Assembly: GCA_030142905.1 (NCBI GenBank)
Contig: JASJOG010000209.1
Span: 312,501 to 376,500 of the forward strand
DNA: 64,000 nucleotides
Source: Heliopora coerulea
Taxonomy: Eukaryota; Cnidaria; Anthozoa; Scleralcyonacea; Helioporidae
Reading direction: 5' to 3'
Both the position numbers and the translations under genes were made by a program. Below, piece by piece: positions 1-12,445 of this stretch (positions are counted from its first letter, which is position 1; the number at the start of each line of letters is the position of its first letter). The notes beneath the pieces were generated by a model that saw only the letters and a list, made by a program, of their open reading frames with translations, was not told where the DNA came from and ran no database searches.

Positions 1-758
1 TTTAAAGTACACGCAAGAGTCTGCAAGAGATTTACTAAACCAGTCTTTGGCCAAATAATCATGCAATATTCATTCCAGTTTCTACCGCTCTGCTTAAGGC
101 CATACAAGGATTTGTTAAGTTTGCAAACCAGTTTTTCACCTTTCTTAAAAAATTTTTCATAACCTTTTGGTTGCTCGACATAAATGTCACAGTCAATGGG
201 TGCATTTAAGTATGCCGACTTGACATCCATTTGACGCACTTGCACGTTGTTTTGTACTGCATGCTGAACTAACATACGAATTGAACTCATTCGAGCAGTC
301 GGTGCAAATGTTTCATGGTAGTCAACACCTGGGATTTGAGAATAACCCTTAGCTACATACCTCGCCTTGTATGTTTCCTCATTGTTGACACCTGTTTTGA
401 TTGTGTAGACCCATTTCCCACCTACTATTTCTCGATCACGGGGTGGCTCAGTAAGCGTAAATGTATTATTGTTCGCTAGAGAGGCAAACTCTTCATCCAT
501 GGCATTTTTCCACTTGACTGAATCTGGGGAACTTACAGATTCTGAATAAGATGTTGGTAAATCATTTAACCTATAACAATAATCTACTGCAAGCTTTGTG
601 GTGCTATCTGTCATGCCCTCCACAATGTATTCACTTAAGTATGCTGGTTTACTTCTAGCCCGAGTAGGGTACCTTCCAGTACCTTCTCCTTCTAAGTCAT
701 CGGATTGTTCTTTTTCTTCTCCATGAATGTAAGGAGACAGAATACGGTCGAGCGGCAT
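1..758 (-). pseudogene. Ty1/Copia retrotransposon polyprotein fragment (reverse transcriptase N-terminal half)
   Basis: The minus strand reads from an ATG at 758-756 and runs off the left edge of the window. Seen: a linker rich in acidic and Ser residues, then motifs typical of Copia reverse transcriptase: GGKWVYTIKTG, YKARYVAKGYSQ, FAPTARMSSIRMLV, VRQMDVKSAYLNAP and SLYGLKQSGRNWNE. At about 64-70 the frame breaks. A one-base loss after NEY shifts the reading, and the expected continuation (HDYLAKDWFSKSLADSC) lies in the next frame down to base 1. It would make cDNA from the element's RNA. The YxDD catalytic box lies beyond the window. Integrase, gag and LTRs are not seen to the right, so this is a truncated remnant. 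Family assignment is secure; whether the break is real or an assembly error is not. Confidence 0.9.
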
Positions 759-1494
759 AATTCAACTCAACAAAATAGAAATGATACTTATTAAGAGCTA
801 TTGTTATTCTTTGCGATAGAGGATTTCCTGGTTAATTCCTTTTATAAGGCAGATAACCTCGTAGCAATCAGACCGAAAAATTTTAAAAGCTGCAGTAAGA
901 CCATTAACACAAGCTGAGTAATTAGACTTTTGATGAGTTTTAATACGGCAATGCATTGTATTCGACACCATGCTAAACACAAGTGCCAAGCAAGTCAAAA
1001 TCTTCCAATAGTTACAACAACCAAAAATTTATACCCATCATAACTACATGAATGCTGTCGGTACTCACTTTAAAATTGGCTAACGTTTGTTTACGCTTGT
1101 TGGTTACTTTTATCGTTCTTTTACCTTGCGCACAATTAATAGAAATGTACAAGTAACCATCAGACAAAATATTGTACGGTCACTTTTTCCTAAATTTCCG
1201 TATTTAAAAAATTCCAGTAATAAATACCCCAACCAAGCAGCAGGCGTGGGCTAATCGAAGTAATCAGAAAATATAGTTTGAGAGTCCGGGAGTATAACAA
1301 TTGAGTTTTTATCGAAGTTGGCACAAAAAAATCTTCTTAATCATGAAGTACATAGCCTAGACATGCAATCCACTATTAACAGTACATGCCTCCATATATC
1401 CTTGAGAAAATCGTGTTCAACACGGTACATCTAGCCCAGTATGAACAGCAGGACAGGAAAAGAAATTTGAAATCCACTTACCCAGTGGGCCAGT

Positions 1495-2107
1495 ACATTT
1501 CAGTTTTCACTTGCCCCCACTGAAATATTACTTGCCCAATGAGAACGCAACATGCCTTATCAAGTACAGTAGTTCATGTAGTAGGTACTGTCTATAATTT
1601 ATTATAGACAGCCAAAAGGTTGGATTGAAATCTGATGAATGTTTTTATGGACATTTTCGCATTCTTGACAGTGAGCAGCCTTGTTAAAGTAATTTGCTCC
1701 ATGTTAGTCTTGAGGCTTGTTTCCAACCTTTTCATCGTTGAGAAACAGCGTTCACATGTTGCAGTCAGGCCTGCCGGGTGGGGGCAAGGGGGGCAGATTG
1801 CCCCAGGGCCTTCTACTCCGAGGGCATTATATGCAACATCCAATATGGCGGCCAATATGGCGATCGGAGGAAGAACACGAACAAAGAATGTCTGGATTCT
1901 AAATTAATCCACGCTTTCAACTCAGTTTTTCCCTCATCTTGCAGTGTTAAGTTTTGAAATAGTTTCTGACTAAAAATTATCATTACAGACTCACAAGACT
2001 ACTGAGGCTAATTTCACTTGCCCACCGGCCACCAAATTTCTATTTTCACTTGCCCAAGAGCAAAATTAACTTGCCCCGGGCAATCGGACATGGGTTTTTT
2101 CTTGCCC
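1495..2107. mobile_element. hAT element remnant with ACTTGCCC subterminal repeats
   Basis: The stretch is absent from the paralogous block A', so it is probably an insertion. ACTTGCCC occurs at 1509, 1530, 2016, 2048 and 2069, bracketing a transposase C-terminal fragment on the minus strand. Short repeats near the ends are usual in hAT elements, where the transposase binds them. I could not define terminal inverted repeats or a target duplication. Confidence 0.5.
1592..1795 (-). pseudogene. hAT transposase C-terminal dimerisation fragment
   Basis: The minus-strand frame reads ATCERCFSTMKRLETSLKTN, then TRLLTVKNAKMSIKTFI, and stops at 1592. This matches the hAT C-terminal dimerisation signature, usually ...CERSFSTLKRIKT.LRSTM...RL..L. 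Upstream of it the frame enters G-rich sequence (about 1775-1830) with no transposase similarity, so only about 65 residues remain of a protein normally 550-900 residues long. The family signature is clear; the subfamily is not. Confidence 0.75.
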
Positions 2108-4139
2108 TGAACAGGCACACCATCGATTTTAATGAACTGAGGAAAACGATGCGTTAAGTTTAATGGACCGGAACTGATACCTTGTAAAACTATTCCTGAG
2201 ATAAGTGTGGATGTTGCTAAACTTATCAGGTAATTAAATGATTATATTATACTCATACTATTTATACTTCTTTCTGGCTATTAACAAATCCATGTTGAAA
2301 ATAGAATTTTAGGTGCTGCATTGAGTAACTTCGCGTTAGCTTACTTTTGATTTGCGCTTCAACAACAGTTATCCAAATCTCCAAGTGTCGACATTCTTAG
2401 ATATATATTGGAAAGCACAGTTGGCTAATGTGACTAGCGCGTTCCTTCTAATCGCTGAGGCTCCAACTTAAGCCTCATCACCCGTGGTTACAAGTTAGCT
2501 GTGCTACGTGGACAAGTATGGGTCGAATGGTGGCTGCCAGAGGAGCATTTAATATCCTTTGGACACGACCACGTTGATCTGCGCCCTTCGTAATTTAGCA
2601 TAGCGGCTGCTAGTAAGGATGATTAGCTGTCCCCCCCCCGCCCTTATATTCCCCGTTGCGATTGCACATACGCTATCGTAGTTCATTAATGAGAACTCTA
2701 CTATGGTGGTATCGTATTTTTATATGCTGGTCGGAAGATAATGGTTGTGGTTGAAGAATGTGGTCAATGACCATCACCTTATTCTAGTTTAGTTCTGGGA
2801 AAGACTGTTTCTGGTGAGGACTGATGTTTCTCCGACTGTAATCCTGCAGTTAAACATTGGCAAATTTTCCCTTGCCAAGTTTGCGAGCTCAAAAGCAGGC
2901 ATAACGAGGTTTTGAACAACGAACCTTCTTTGTGCGTACGACAACCAGGGAAAACTTCACGGACGGTCATGTACTACATTTGATTCTGTGCGAGGAAGTA
3001 AGAGTTTGTCCTTCGTATTTTTGGGAACTATAAAGGTCGTGAGATTTGAACACAAGAATATATAGAGAACAGAGCATAACAAAAAAAGTACGTGTTAAAA
3101 TCTGATCCTTATCAACTACTCTAAATTTTGAAAACAGGAGCTTCGGGCTATCATCTTCAGTGGTGTCAAACGCCAAAAAAATTTTCTTCAAATGTGTAAC
3201 CCATTTCTATTTTCTGTCCACCCCTAATAAAGGAATACTGGTATGCACGTATAAACGAGTAAATTACAATTGTCAAGGATATTTACTGGAAGAAACCGTA
3301 GTTGTCATACAAATGAGTTAGGAAAGTTAATGGAACGTTTGTGGAGTCTACAAGGCTTACGATTCATGTGGAGAGTGTTTTCTAGTTTCGCCGATTAGTG
3401 TGCCATTTGGGCGGCTTTTGTTCAATAAAAATTTCTACGTTTCTCGATCCCAGCAAATCGTCTCTGTTTATAAACAACAACCAGTTCAAACTACAAAATA
3501 ACCTTTTATTCTTTTAAATATCTCAAGTCAGAGACGTATTAATGAACATCAACGTATCAAAGCAATTCCAGTGTCGTCCCAGTTGTTATGTCATTAGACA
3601 TTCGCAGGTTCGACACTTCCCACATTTGTACGCTTCCATTTGACTGACGGATTTCTCTGTGTTCATTTCGAGTGTGCTAGATCATGGTTTCACTTGCTGT
3701 AATATTTCTTTAAAAATTGGTGAAAAAAACACCTCTTGTCTTCAATGTAGATTTATGGTCATCACAGTGGCACGGGATGGCTTTAATCTACTCGCACTCG
3801 TATATATAACGTCCCTTAAAGTTCGAATTTTTAGCCTTGTTTTCTTTTTTTTGAAAATCATTTTAAATGGTGTACTTCGCACTTCTTTCCAACAGCATTA
3901 CCTTCAAATATTAAAAAATAGTTTTATTAAAAAATACTTATTACAGGCTTTAAACTTATTAATCTACATTTAAAAACCTCTCGAGACAATGATGACAAGT
4001 TTCCCTAAACAATAGCGCAAGTTAGTCATGCATAAAATATAAAGGGAGAACAAAAATCATCTGAATTGTCCTCCAGCCGCTGTATTTCAGTATGGTAACA
4101 ATGGTTTCAAATAACTTTGCAAATATCGTTTGTTTTCCA

Positions 4140-6660
4140 CGAAGTCATTAATCCCTAATAGTCAAAAATGACCAGAGAAATTTTTGGCCAATGATTAATG
4201 ACTGGTTCCCCCTTTGATGTTTCCGAAATTTTTGGAAGGTAATGCTCACCATTTTCACAAATATTCTAACGTCGAGTAAATACGGTAGTCGATGTTGTGA
4301 TATATCGGTTCATCGATGGGTCACAATAAGAATATAATTAACTAATTTATTGGCTAGTTTATGGTAACTTTTCGTTTTCCCAAACACTGACAAATTTGGA
4401 TTCAAATTTTTAAGCAATACAAATGCAAGTGGTGAATGCCTTATTTCAATTTGGCAGAAAACAAACAATTCTTCTGCCGGAAAAAGGGGTCATGGAACTT
4501 ACATGTTATGATAACAAACATATTTTACGTCTAACACAGGATGTGTAGTTTCATGAGGTGCATTTCCATGCTGAACGCCAACAGATACTGTTAATTAATT
4601 GCAATGATATAAAAGCTTTCTCAATCGCAGTGCTCTTTCCATGAGTGGACATCACCAACTATCTGATTAACATATCAAACAAATCTAAACATCTAATAAA
4701 CAAACAGTTTCACTGCAGAACGATAAACACCATTACTCACCACTTTAGTTCTTACAAATCACACCAACTTAACAGACCTTTCTCGCCTTAGCTCTAATGC
4801 CGACAGTCACTCCAGATTGTGGTCCGACTACAATATTTTCTTAGACTACCAGCAGTTTGTCCACTCAGACGTAGACTTGAATCGATTGCTCCATGGGCAA
4901 TGAAGCAAATGCGTCCCAATTTAAAAACTTAATAAACTACTCACCTTTTACGTATTCCTCTATTAATATGGCTCTGATGCCTTTAAAGGAGACGTTACCA
5001 GTATGATGAATGAAACATCAGAAATTGGACTAATGACGACTAGTTCGCTCTTGAGGCATCTCGCTCATTCCGTCTGTCCATACATAAACAATTAAAAATC
5101 TCAGTCTCAAGTTTCCAAGAACGGTGCCAGAAGGTTCTCTCGGACAGTTTAGGGCCGAGTACCACCTATACGTCGGGAATAAAAAGACAGACTTAAAGGA
5201 CGCTGAAAAATTTGATAAATAGGCCTGAAAACGAGGATGAATCATATGTTGCAGCAACGTTTTTACGTCACAGATTTTTTTACATGCATATCTTTCAAAG
5301 CGGGACGTCTCATCAACGGAATGAGACAAGTGTGATCAACTACATTTTCCTTCATTTAACACTTCTTTAAAAGAAGGCTAAGTAAATTTTCCGCTAAGAT
5401 ACTGTTGACGAACAAATGGCTCTAAACTCAATATAAGAAAATAAGTTTTATGTCTATCCCTTTTTTTTCTTCTCTATTTTTGAGTGACGTAAAATTTTGT
5501 ATTTGCAATAGTGAAAGATAGAATGTGGTTATTTAGTCGTATGAAGAAGCCTATTTGAAATAATAAAGGGTTCTTGGTGGTAAATCTTAAATGTGTAGTG
5601 GAATATTGAAGTATAGTTCCAGTTGCGACGTAGTGGTGTCGTGAGAAGAGAATTCCAAAGACATGGAATTTGCACACTAATATGTTGTCGATACAACAGT
5701 TGATGAAAGCCAAACATCTTATGAAAACAGGTTCTTCGAGATTATTAACAAAGTTTGCTATTGCTATTGCCCAACGTAAAACGGATAAATCGTAAGTGAC
5801 AGCGATTCTCCAGTGTGTTGACGAATAAGGCAAGAGACGTTGGTAACTCTTCATAAATGAAGAACTAGCTGCGACAAAGGGAAAGATTTTAAGGCAGCGA
5901 AGTACTACGGCATGGAGTTTGACAGGCAATAGGATATTACGGGAACGATCGTCTCCGGTAAGATGTCGTTATCGTACGGTTAAGAATTGCGGAAGTGAGA
6001 TGTTGTTTTGTACCATTTGTGGACAACTAGTAAAGCACTTTTGCGACAATTTGCTGCACTATAAAGCAAAATAAACATTTCCAATCAAATCTGCAAAAAG
6101 CAACATTTGTTCTCTACGAAATAGACATATAGTATTATCGACAAAGGACACAATCGCATAATAAAAAACATCGCCATGATTTATGGAGCCGACAACAACT
6201 TCAAGCCGCTTCCTCAAACAATGCCACCGTTAATAACAAAAACATTGTCGTAATGTATGCCTGATTTTTGTAATTGTAGATATATTTCAGCATTATTACA
6301 TCTATCAAGTTACTCACGCATACAATGTATTTTTATATGATCTTTTCATATTTCTCATTATTAATCGCACGTTGAAGGCTACAGCTGTGGTAGCTGAAAG
6401 GTCTAATGGAAAACATTTGGTCTGAGAACGCTTAACCAATATCCTTAATGCCGTACGTATTTACTTCACCGTGCTTCCTGTTCATTATTAAATTACTGTA
6501 TTGTAGTAGTAGCAGTTATAGTATATAGTAGTACAAGTAGCACAACCAATAAAAGTTGTAGTGATGGTAGTGGTGATTATGGTTGTAGCAGTGGTGTGAT
6601 TGTAGTAGTGGTAGTAGTAGTAATAATAATAATATACTGGGCACCCATAGAAGGTAAGAC
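4140..6660 (+). repeat. Segmental duplication block B (left copy)
   Basis: Diverged copy of about 44590-50690. Anchors: 4290-4330 with 44800-44850, 4480-4740 with 44965-45230, 4975-5340 with 46760-47060, 5520-5660 with 47200-47330, 5930-6090 with 47690-47850, and 6135-6650 with 50128-50650. Against this copy, the right copy has two clear insertions of about 1.3 and 2.3 kb. Long open frames such as 5474-5929 (minus) are not conserved in the paralogue and are not called as genes. Confidence 0.8.
6505..6645. repeat. GTA/TAG-rich microsatellite
   Basis: Imperfect run of GTAGTAGTAG, GTGGTAGTAG and TAATAATAAT triplets. The same microsatellite sits at the equivalent place in the right duplication copy (50514-50645), so it predates the duplication. 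Confidence 0.85.
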
Positions 6661-7259
6661 TCCTTCCACTGTCTTTAACTTAGTGGTATGCAAGTGGTAA
6701 TATTAAAAATACAGTAATGATAATGATAATGGTAATGGTAAAGATACAGTTAATACTAACAATAATAAAAATAAAATTTCCACAGGATGCTTTATGGAGA
6801 AGTTGAGATCCCCAGTATCTCTCAACAAAGTATAGACTGAAGAAAATCAAGCATATTAGGTAATTTAAATACCAATACATTCATTAATTCTTTAAACATT
6901 TTAAGACAAGCATGACCCTTCAATCATCAGATGACTTTTTCTGAATAAAATTGCCTAGCATTAACAAGTATAACATTCTGAAGGGCCACTTCTTTGAATG
7001 AAAGGGGTTAAAATAATCATGACAGGGTTTAACCTTTTAACCTTGAGATGTTTACTGTCTTGTACCTCAGTTGAATGCAGTTATCTACTGTTAGTTACCA
7101 AAGAACGTAATACTGAATAGCCAGGTCAGGAGTAAAAGCATAAAGCTACAATGTAAACTGTACATCACTACAAGACTACTTAATCACATCCTGAAATCCT
7201 CATGAAGACAGCCCAAGATAATAAGAGCAGCTATGGTACAAGTTATAAATAAGTGCAAG
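6661..7259. other. No gene seen; AT-rich spacer between blocks B and C
   Basis: The segment holds AT-rich sequence with one unit related to the repeat described at 7570-8620 (near 6935: GAATAAAATTGCCTAGCATT). No splice-flanked exon, tRNA or transposon protein is visible. Confidence 0.5.
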
Positions 7260-9350
7260 AGACAGTAGCAGGTTTGCCAGTAGGCTTTTCAGTTCAATTC
7301 TGACTGAATACACATGTAACAGGTATAGTGTTGATTCACACTTACTTGGAAGTTAGTTGTTCATCCAAAGTCTGGAATTGGCAGTTCTTTAAGGTGTCTG
7401 GAACTCAATATGGGTTGAGAGGTGATTTATCTTCTCATAAACAAACATGGCTCATGAAAATAACACAAATTGCATCTACTGTATGCAGTATCTTCTGTAA
7501 AAAGAGAGGTTTCATGAAAGTCACATGAACTGCATTTATTAGGGATATTTTCCCCTTAATCCATTAAGGGGCAAGTGCATCCTTTAGCATTTTAATCTGG
7601 CTAATGCCACATGATTTTACTTGTCCTATGGTTAAGCCTGGGGCATTAAAGGGTTAAAAAGTACAATACATAAACAATATACCAAGAATAGTGCCACAAG
7701 TAAAGAACATGCTATACATAATTACTTCATATAATTTATTAGGTAAATTATGTATTACTTTACAGTTGCAAGTGCACATCCTCCTCAAGTCAAAAGGAAA
7801 ACTGGATACTGATATAAGGAGAATCAACTACTGTACCCACACAAATGTGTGATTTCACTGGTTTCCTGTAAATAATTATTAAGTATTTTCATTAGTGATA
7901 ATAAACCCAGTGATTTTCTTCACTTAACATGAATATGAATATCATGATGGGGCATTTTCTGTATTAGCGGCTTATTCCTGGACAACAACATGTCAACATA
8001 TTAAGGAGCATTCACTTCACTCTACTCAATAAAATCAACTGGTGTTACCCAGAATAAATTATCTTGGGCAATCTTGCCCCTTAATCCTTTGTATTCTGAG
8101 TGATATCTTCCCTTGAAAAATAAAATTGTCTGATGTCAGCCAGAGTAAAATAAAAAATTGAAGCTTAGACCAAGAAGTCATATTTGAGGCATTCTTAACC
8201 CTTTCCAGTCTGAGAAGTAAAATCATCTGACATTAGCCAAAGTGAAATCAAAGTTGGGTATAGACCAAAAAGAAATTAATCGCTTATCCAAGTTAGCAGT
8301 TGTCACATACAGTATAATGAGCAGGCACCCTAATCTACTGTATAAAATCATCTGCCATTACCAAGAATAGAATTCTAAGGTCTTGTCCCTTAATGAGCTA
8401 ATCATACCAAATGTTACATTAATTCCAACAACAGACCCTTTAATTTTATTCTGACTAAAACTAGGTAATTTTAATTATAAAGGGGAGATACGTTGAACAA
8501 CTTGAGGGTTAACCATTTCTCACAAAACCTGCTGTAGCTTTAATATCTCTCCCTTATAATGAAAATTATCAGGCATTTCCCAGAATAAAATTACTGTATT
8601 TTCAGCTGGTTTGGGGACAAATAGACTATGAGATACTGTAACTATTAACCCCTTAATCCTAGCCAAGATGTCTTCCCTAACTGACAACTACTGTACATTT
8701 TCAACTCTGGTTAAGAGAGTAATAGTGTATACTGTGGCAAAATACACATGACTGCTATCACACTTGAATGTATTACTCCCACATAAGTTAAACACTTCTA
8801 TACAGCTTTCAGAAAAGCTCAGATCTCTATGAATCTTTTTTCAAAGTGGTTGCTATTCTGGCTCACTGTTAGGTCCACTGAACTTAACTACAAGCAAATT
8901 AGGTTCACAGTTGATAACTGCAGCACAATTACTGAGCAGTTACAAACATTAAAATTTTCATAAGCAATGGTTAATGTAAATAATTTACTTTCCCCAAGTA
9001 TTTTATTTTAATCAGTCTGCTCATTCACATCAATCATATGAGCATTTTACCCTTCCAAGTAATGAATTTTTTAAGTTCAAACAGAATTAGTATAACAAAA
9101 CTAAATTATTATTAATTCATTTACTTTTATAATTATAACTAACAAAAATTCCTTATAACCACATTTTGAAATTAAACTAAGGCAAATTTCGCAGAAATAT
9201 GACAAAATTGAAACTAAAAAGACCTTAAAATATAAATGATGAAAATAAAATGGCTTTATGGAAATTAATGCAGCCCAATTGAAAATTCAGATCAATTTTC
9301 ATCATTAACATAAATTCCCAGTCTGTCTTTTTAATGTAACACTTTAGAAC
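7260..9350 (+). repeat. Segmental duplication block C (left copy)
   Basis: Diverged copy of about 61450-64000. Anchors: 7325-7520 with 61635-61780 (shared TTGGAAGTTAGT/TTCGAAGTTAGT and CAGTTCT.TAAGGT), 7730-7810 with 61880-61950, 7895-8040 with 62025-62165 (shared TGGACAACA and CATATTAA), and 8620-8880 with 62340-62560. Neither copy contains a conserved open frame. Confidence 0.75.
7570..8620. repeat. Degenerate tandem/dispersed repeat, about 110-bp unit
   Basis: A unit built around AAAATCATCTGACATTAGCC, ending in CCCTTTAATCC-like sequence, recurs near 8050, 8125, 8220, 8345, 8445 and 8570. An inverted unit lies near 7590 (TAATCTGGCTAATGCC). Spacing is irregular and units have diverged. Repeats of this style are common in cnidarian introns as far as I recall, but I cannot name the family. 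Confidence 0.6.
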
Positions 9351-9425
9351 AATTCACTCACAGCAAATATTTTTATGTGGAACGAAATTGACGGTCATCC
9401 ATGAGCAAACCTGAAGAACGTACCT

Positions 9426-9575
9426 TCACCAGTTGTCCAGCGAGAAATCTCCATCTGTGACTCCGTATCTTCCAAATAAAAGTTCTCTTCCATTTGCTAG
9501 CTCACATAATTCGTTACATATTGAGGATGTGCAGTCTATCGCTTTGGCGTCGGGAGACAATGATATGGTGCCCAT
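9426..9575 (-). other. Possible first coding exon with CRE-containing promoter (hypothetical)
   Basis: On the minus strand an ATG at 9575 opens 49 codons (starting MGTISLSPDAKAIDC, with C15, C20 and C24 and a charged tail DGDFSLDN) before TGA at 9428-9426. Two splice-donor-like sites overlap the end: CTG|GTGAAG just before the stop and AAG|GTACGT just after it. About 50 bp upstream lies the palindrome TGACGTCA (9623-9630), a perfect CREB/ATF site, next to a MATGGCGACC-like YY1 core. The surroundings are richer in CpG than the flanks. This fits a 5' end of a minus-strand gene, with downstream exons not recognised in block C. No homologue is recognised, and it could be chance. Confidence 0.3.
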
Positions 9576-9660
9576 GTCTTTCGGAATATTCTGTCAAAAC
9601 TTTTTTAACAATATGGTCGCCATGACGTCATACTCAAAATTTCAATAAGGGCGTAATATG

Positions 9661-10131
9661 AGCGTGTTCACGGGCGTGGCGGCTGGTGGGTGATGGCTGG
9701 TGGATGATGGCAGTGTAATATTCTTTTAATAATTTTAAATTCTAAATAGTTGGTCAAACGCAAAATCATGATTATGAAATAGATTATGTGACAGCTGACA
9801 AAAATATAACGAAAAATCTTTGCAAGTCCAGTACTTTTTGTGAAGGTCTTCGTACCAGTACTTCGTACCTTTTCCCCCTAACAATTAATACCACGATTTA
9901 AGAAAAATCAACAAATGAACAAAAAAAAGAATACTTATCCATGCCATATGAAGGTGAGAACACGTTCCCCATGCTTTCCCATAAATTCACTCTTGACTGG
10001 TCGGGAATCTTTGAAGTCAAACCCATTGCTCTAAACATTTTATGGACATGTTGAAGGCTATGCAGTGAATGCAATTTCCATATCTGGAATGGTAACTAGC
10101 CAATGAAATGTGAAGCCAAGATGGTCGCCTT
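9661..10131. other. No gene seen
   Basis: Spacer with a small GGCTGGTGGGTGATGG / GGCTGGTGGATGATGG direct repeat at about 9680-9710. Otherwise unremarkable AT-rich sequence. Confidence 0.5.
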
Positions 10132-10484
10132 ATTGAACTCTAAAAAGACTGGAACGCCACCTGGTACTACCAGGCTTCACGATTGAATGAAGCGGACATT
10201 GGGGCAGCCATGTAGGCCCAAAACACGCGTGGGAAAGAGTTGTATTGAACTTTTACTTTTTATTGACAGTTAATTCTGACAAATATGCAGTCCTACTGAA
10301 ATTTTCCTCTACTTACTATGGATAAAAAAGAAAACTGTCAAAAAATCCGAAAGTTGGGTGATGTTTTTCACAATAGGTTGCGTGTTTTATTGCGAAGGGG
10401 ACTGGGATAGACCTACAGGTAAGCCTCCATGATGGCTTCAAAATACTGTTTGCAGGCATAGTTCCAGTCTTTTTAGAGTTCAAT
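10132..10484. mobile_element. Non-autonomous element, Mutator-like (MITE)
   Basis: The ends are perfect inverted repeats of about 24 bp (outer part ATTGAACTCTAAAAAGAC). The flanks repeat each other: GGTCGCCTT on the left (10123-10131) and GGGTCGCCCTT on the right (10485-10495), a 9-11 bp target duplication with an indel. A 9-10 bp duplication is characteristic of Mutator-like elements. At 353 bp there is no transposase. Confidence 0.65.
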
Positions 10485-10495
10485 GGGTCGCCCTT

Positions 10496-10979
10496 CGAAG
10501 ACTACTTTATACGTCAGTTTCAGTCCCCTACGCGGCCTTGTACGTCAGTTTTAGTCTCCCACGCGACATTTTACATTTTCTGAAGATTTCTCTTTAAAAA
10601 TGCACAAAAAACGTGTCTTCAAAACATACAAATGAATTTAACAATTTCAAATATATTTCGACAAAGTCAGACCGAATTATAGGTTATATATTTTCACGAA
10701 AATAAATTACCAAATTGACAAGAAACCGGATAATACGGTCTCGAAAAAGTACTAGAGAACACTATTAAGTCCACGTCATTTTTTACTGTCAGTTTACCAT
10801 CTTTAGACAATTTAGGACAGTTCTTAGTCCACATGGCAATAATGAATCTTTTTAACCACTCGGCTTAGTTTAATGGACCACAACTGCTATCTTGTAAAAC
10901 CATTCCATGTTTGGTTGGTGGTAAACTTATCAGGCAATTAAATGTATAAAATACTCAGACATTCGTCAATTTTTCGTTG
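10496..10979. repeat. Spacer with a partial third copy of block A
   Basis: 10860-10960 resembles 2150-2250 and 24875-24930: TTAGTTTAATGGACC, CTTGTAAAACCATTCC and GTAAACTTATCAGG recur in the same order. The remainder shows no gene. Confidence 0.6.
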
Positions 10980-11337
10980 TCATGGTACCAAATCATCACC
11001 ATCAAACTTAGGAGGCAGAATCGCCGCATTTGCCATTCTTTTAGGTCTTCACTCATGTCACCAATGTGTAACCTGCGAACTCACAATAATGAACTTCTCT
11101 TACAGTGAACTTTATTAACCAAACAAAGCACATACATATTCTGTGTTAACGGTTAGAGCGCGTCCGAGCGTGTGTGTAGTAGTCGCCATTTCGCAGCTCA
11201 ATTAATGTCCTCCCATAAAGCCAAATCACATTGCTCCATTTTCCGAATTACAGTCTTGGATTGTGCAGCACCAGAATAACCAGAATGTTGCTATGCTCAT
11301 CAATTACGCGTTATTTTACAGCGATGACGTCGTGACA
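10980..11337 (-). mobile_element. Gypsy-type LTR with truncated gag start
   Basis: On the minus strand a segment begins TGTCACGACGTCATC (11337) and ends GGTTACACA (11065), giving an LTR-like unit of about 270 bp with TG...CA ends and a late AATAAA. It is followed by a primer-binding-site-like TTGGTGACATGAG and then a short frame from ATG 11036, MANAAILPPKFDGDDLVP, ending at TGA 10980. Gypsy gag proteins often begin this way, with a PPxFDG motif. The rest of the element is missing, so this is a 5' LTR fragment. Gypsy rather than another LTR clade is inferred from the gag start. Confidence 0.6.
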
Positions 11338-12089
11338 CTTGGGTGAGAAATACGTGTTTTTGTAGTAAGGCAGGAAGCAAAACAGCGAATCTGCTCTACC
11401 CGTCAAATGTTTCGCCTCTTCTCCAACAAATAAAACAAAACCAATTTAGCATAATACCACACTCAGAGGTAACAAAAAGAACAACAAACTGGTCAGTGGC
11501 AGCATTTTAATGAAGGGAAAGCCCTTGGAATACTTAAAATATAGACACAAACGGTTCAGACAAGAAACTCTACACACATCAAACGAACATCAATAACATA
11601 GAAATAATTCCCAAATGCATTCTCTCGAACTCTCTGTTATGTTTTCTCTCTTCAAAAACCCATGCTTGAGACAAAGAAAAACACTGACTTTGTAAGTATT
11701 GATTAAGGGGAAAAGTCGAAGTTTGACGCCTTTAGAATCACCCAATCAAAAAGGTTTCGAATTTTTTTAGTTAGCAAACTAAAACTTTTTTTTTGCTATG
11801 TTTGATTCTATGTTATTAAGAAATGCTTCATGATTTCGCGTGCTCCATTGGGTTATGGATGCACTTGGAAAGTTGGGAGAGCATTCAAAAATCTAGAGAG
11901 ATAGGAATAGCGCGCCAAATCATGAACCATTACTTTATTGTAAGACATGCTTGAGAATCAGCCATGAATCTTGTCTGTAAATTTACACGTATAAATATTA
12001 CGTCAAGATGTCATTACATAAAATTTAAAATAATACATTATATCATTTTTTATGTTACTGTATGCTCAATGTCAAAATTAATTTACATA
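11338..12089. other. No gene seen
   Basis: AT-rich spacer. No exon, RNA gene or transposon end recognised. Confidence 0.5.
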
Positions 12090-12445
12090 CAGTGGCGCAA
12101 CCATGGGGAAGCTAGGACACCTAATCCCCACCCTTAACAGCCCCAAAAATGATTTCTATTTGCATCCATGAAATATTTAAAAAAATGTAAATTAAAATTT
12201 ACAGCGATTGGCGTAGAGAGTACGACTCTTCTGATAACCGACTGTTAAATGCTATAAAATCATTGTCACTTAACTTGTGTGTATTGTGTATAATTACTGT
12301 CACTATTGAATGCCGGAAGTACCATTGTAGGGACTCTAAAATATAAAAGATTTCTGACTAAACATGCCTCCAAAGCCCCTTAGTCGAGAGTATTCCATTT
12401 AACTTTCTAGCCCTCCCCCTTACACAAATCCTGGGCGCGTCATTG
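12090..12445. mobile_element. hAT-like MITE
   Basis: The left end reads CAGTGGCGCAACCATGG. The right end, reverse-complemented, reads CAATGACGCGCCCAGG. Both start with the CAGNGGCGCNNCCAGG style of hAT termini. The 8 bp outside are TTTACATA (12082-12089) and CTTACGTA (12446-12453), six of eight identical, as expected for an aged hAT 8-bp target duplication. The interior (356 bp) has no coding sequence. Confidence 0.55.

Larger units (their letters stand above)
780..4100 (+). repeat. Segmental duplication block A (left copy)
   Basis: Diverged copy of 24570-25985 in the same orientation. Anchors: 820-1040 with 24590-24800 (shared runs such as GCAATGCATTGTATT), 2140-2240 with 24870-24930, 2335-2400 with 25005-25060, 2700-2830 with 25130-25260, and 3690-4080 with 25560-25970. 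The left copy carries about 1 kb at 1070-2120 that A' lacks. I find no coding exon in it; open frames here are short and not conserved between the copies, which argues for intronic or intergenic sequence. A 100-bp piece also recurs at about 10860-10960. Confidence 0.75.

Noticed and set aside
5474..5929. 151-codon minus-strand open frame
   Set aside because: The paralogous region at 47200-47690 does not keep the frame, and no motif is recognised.
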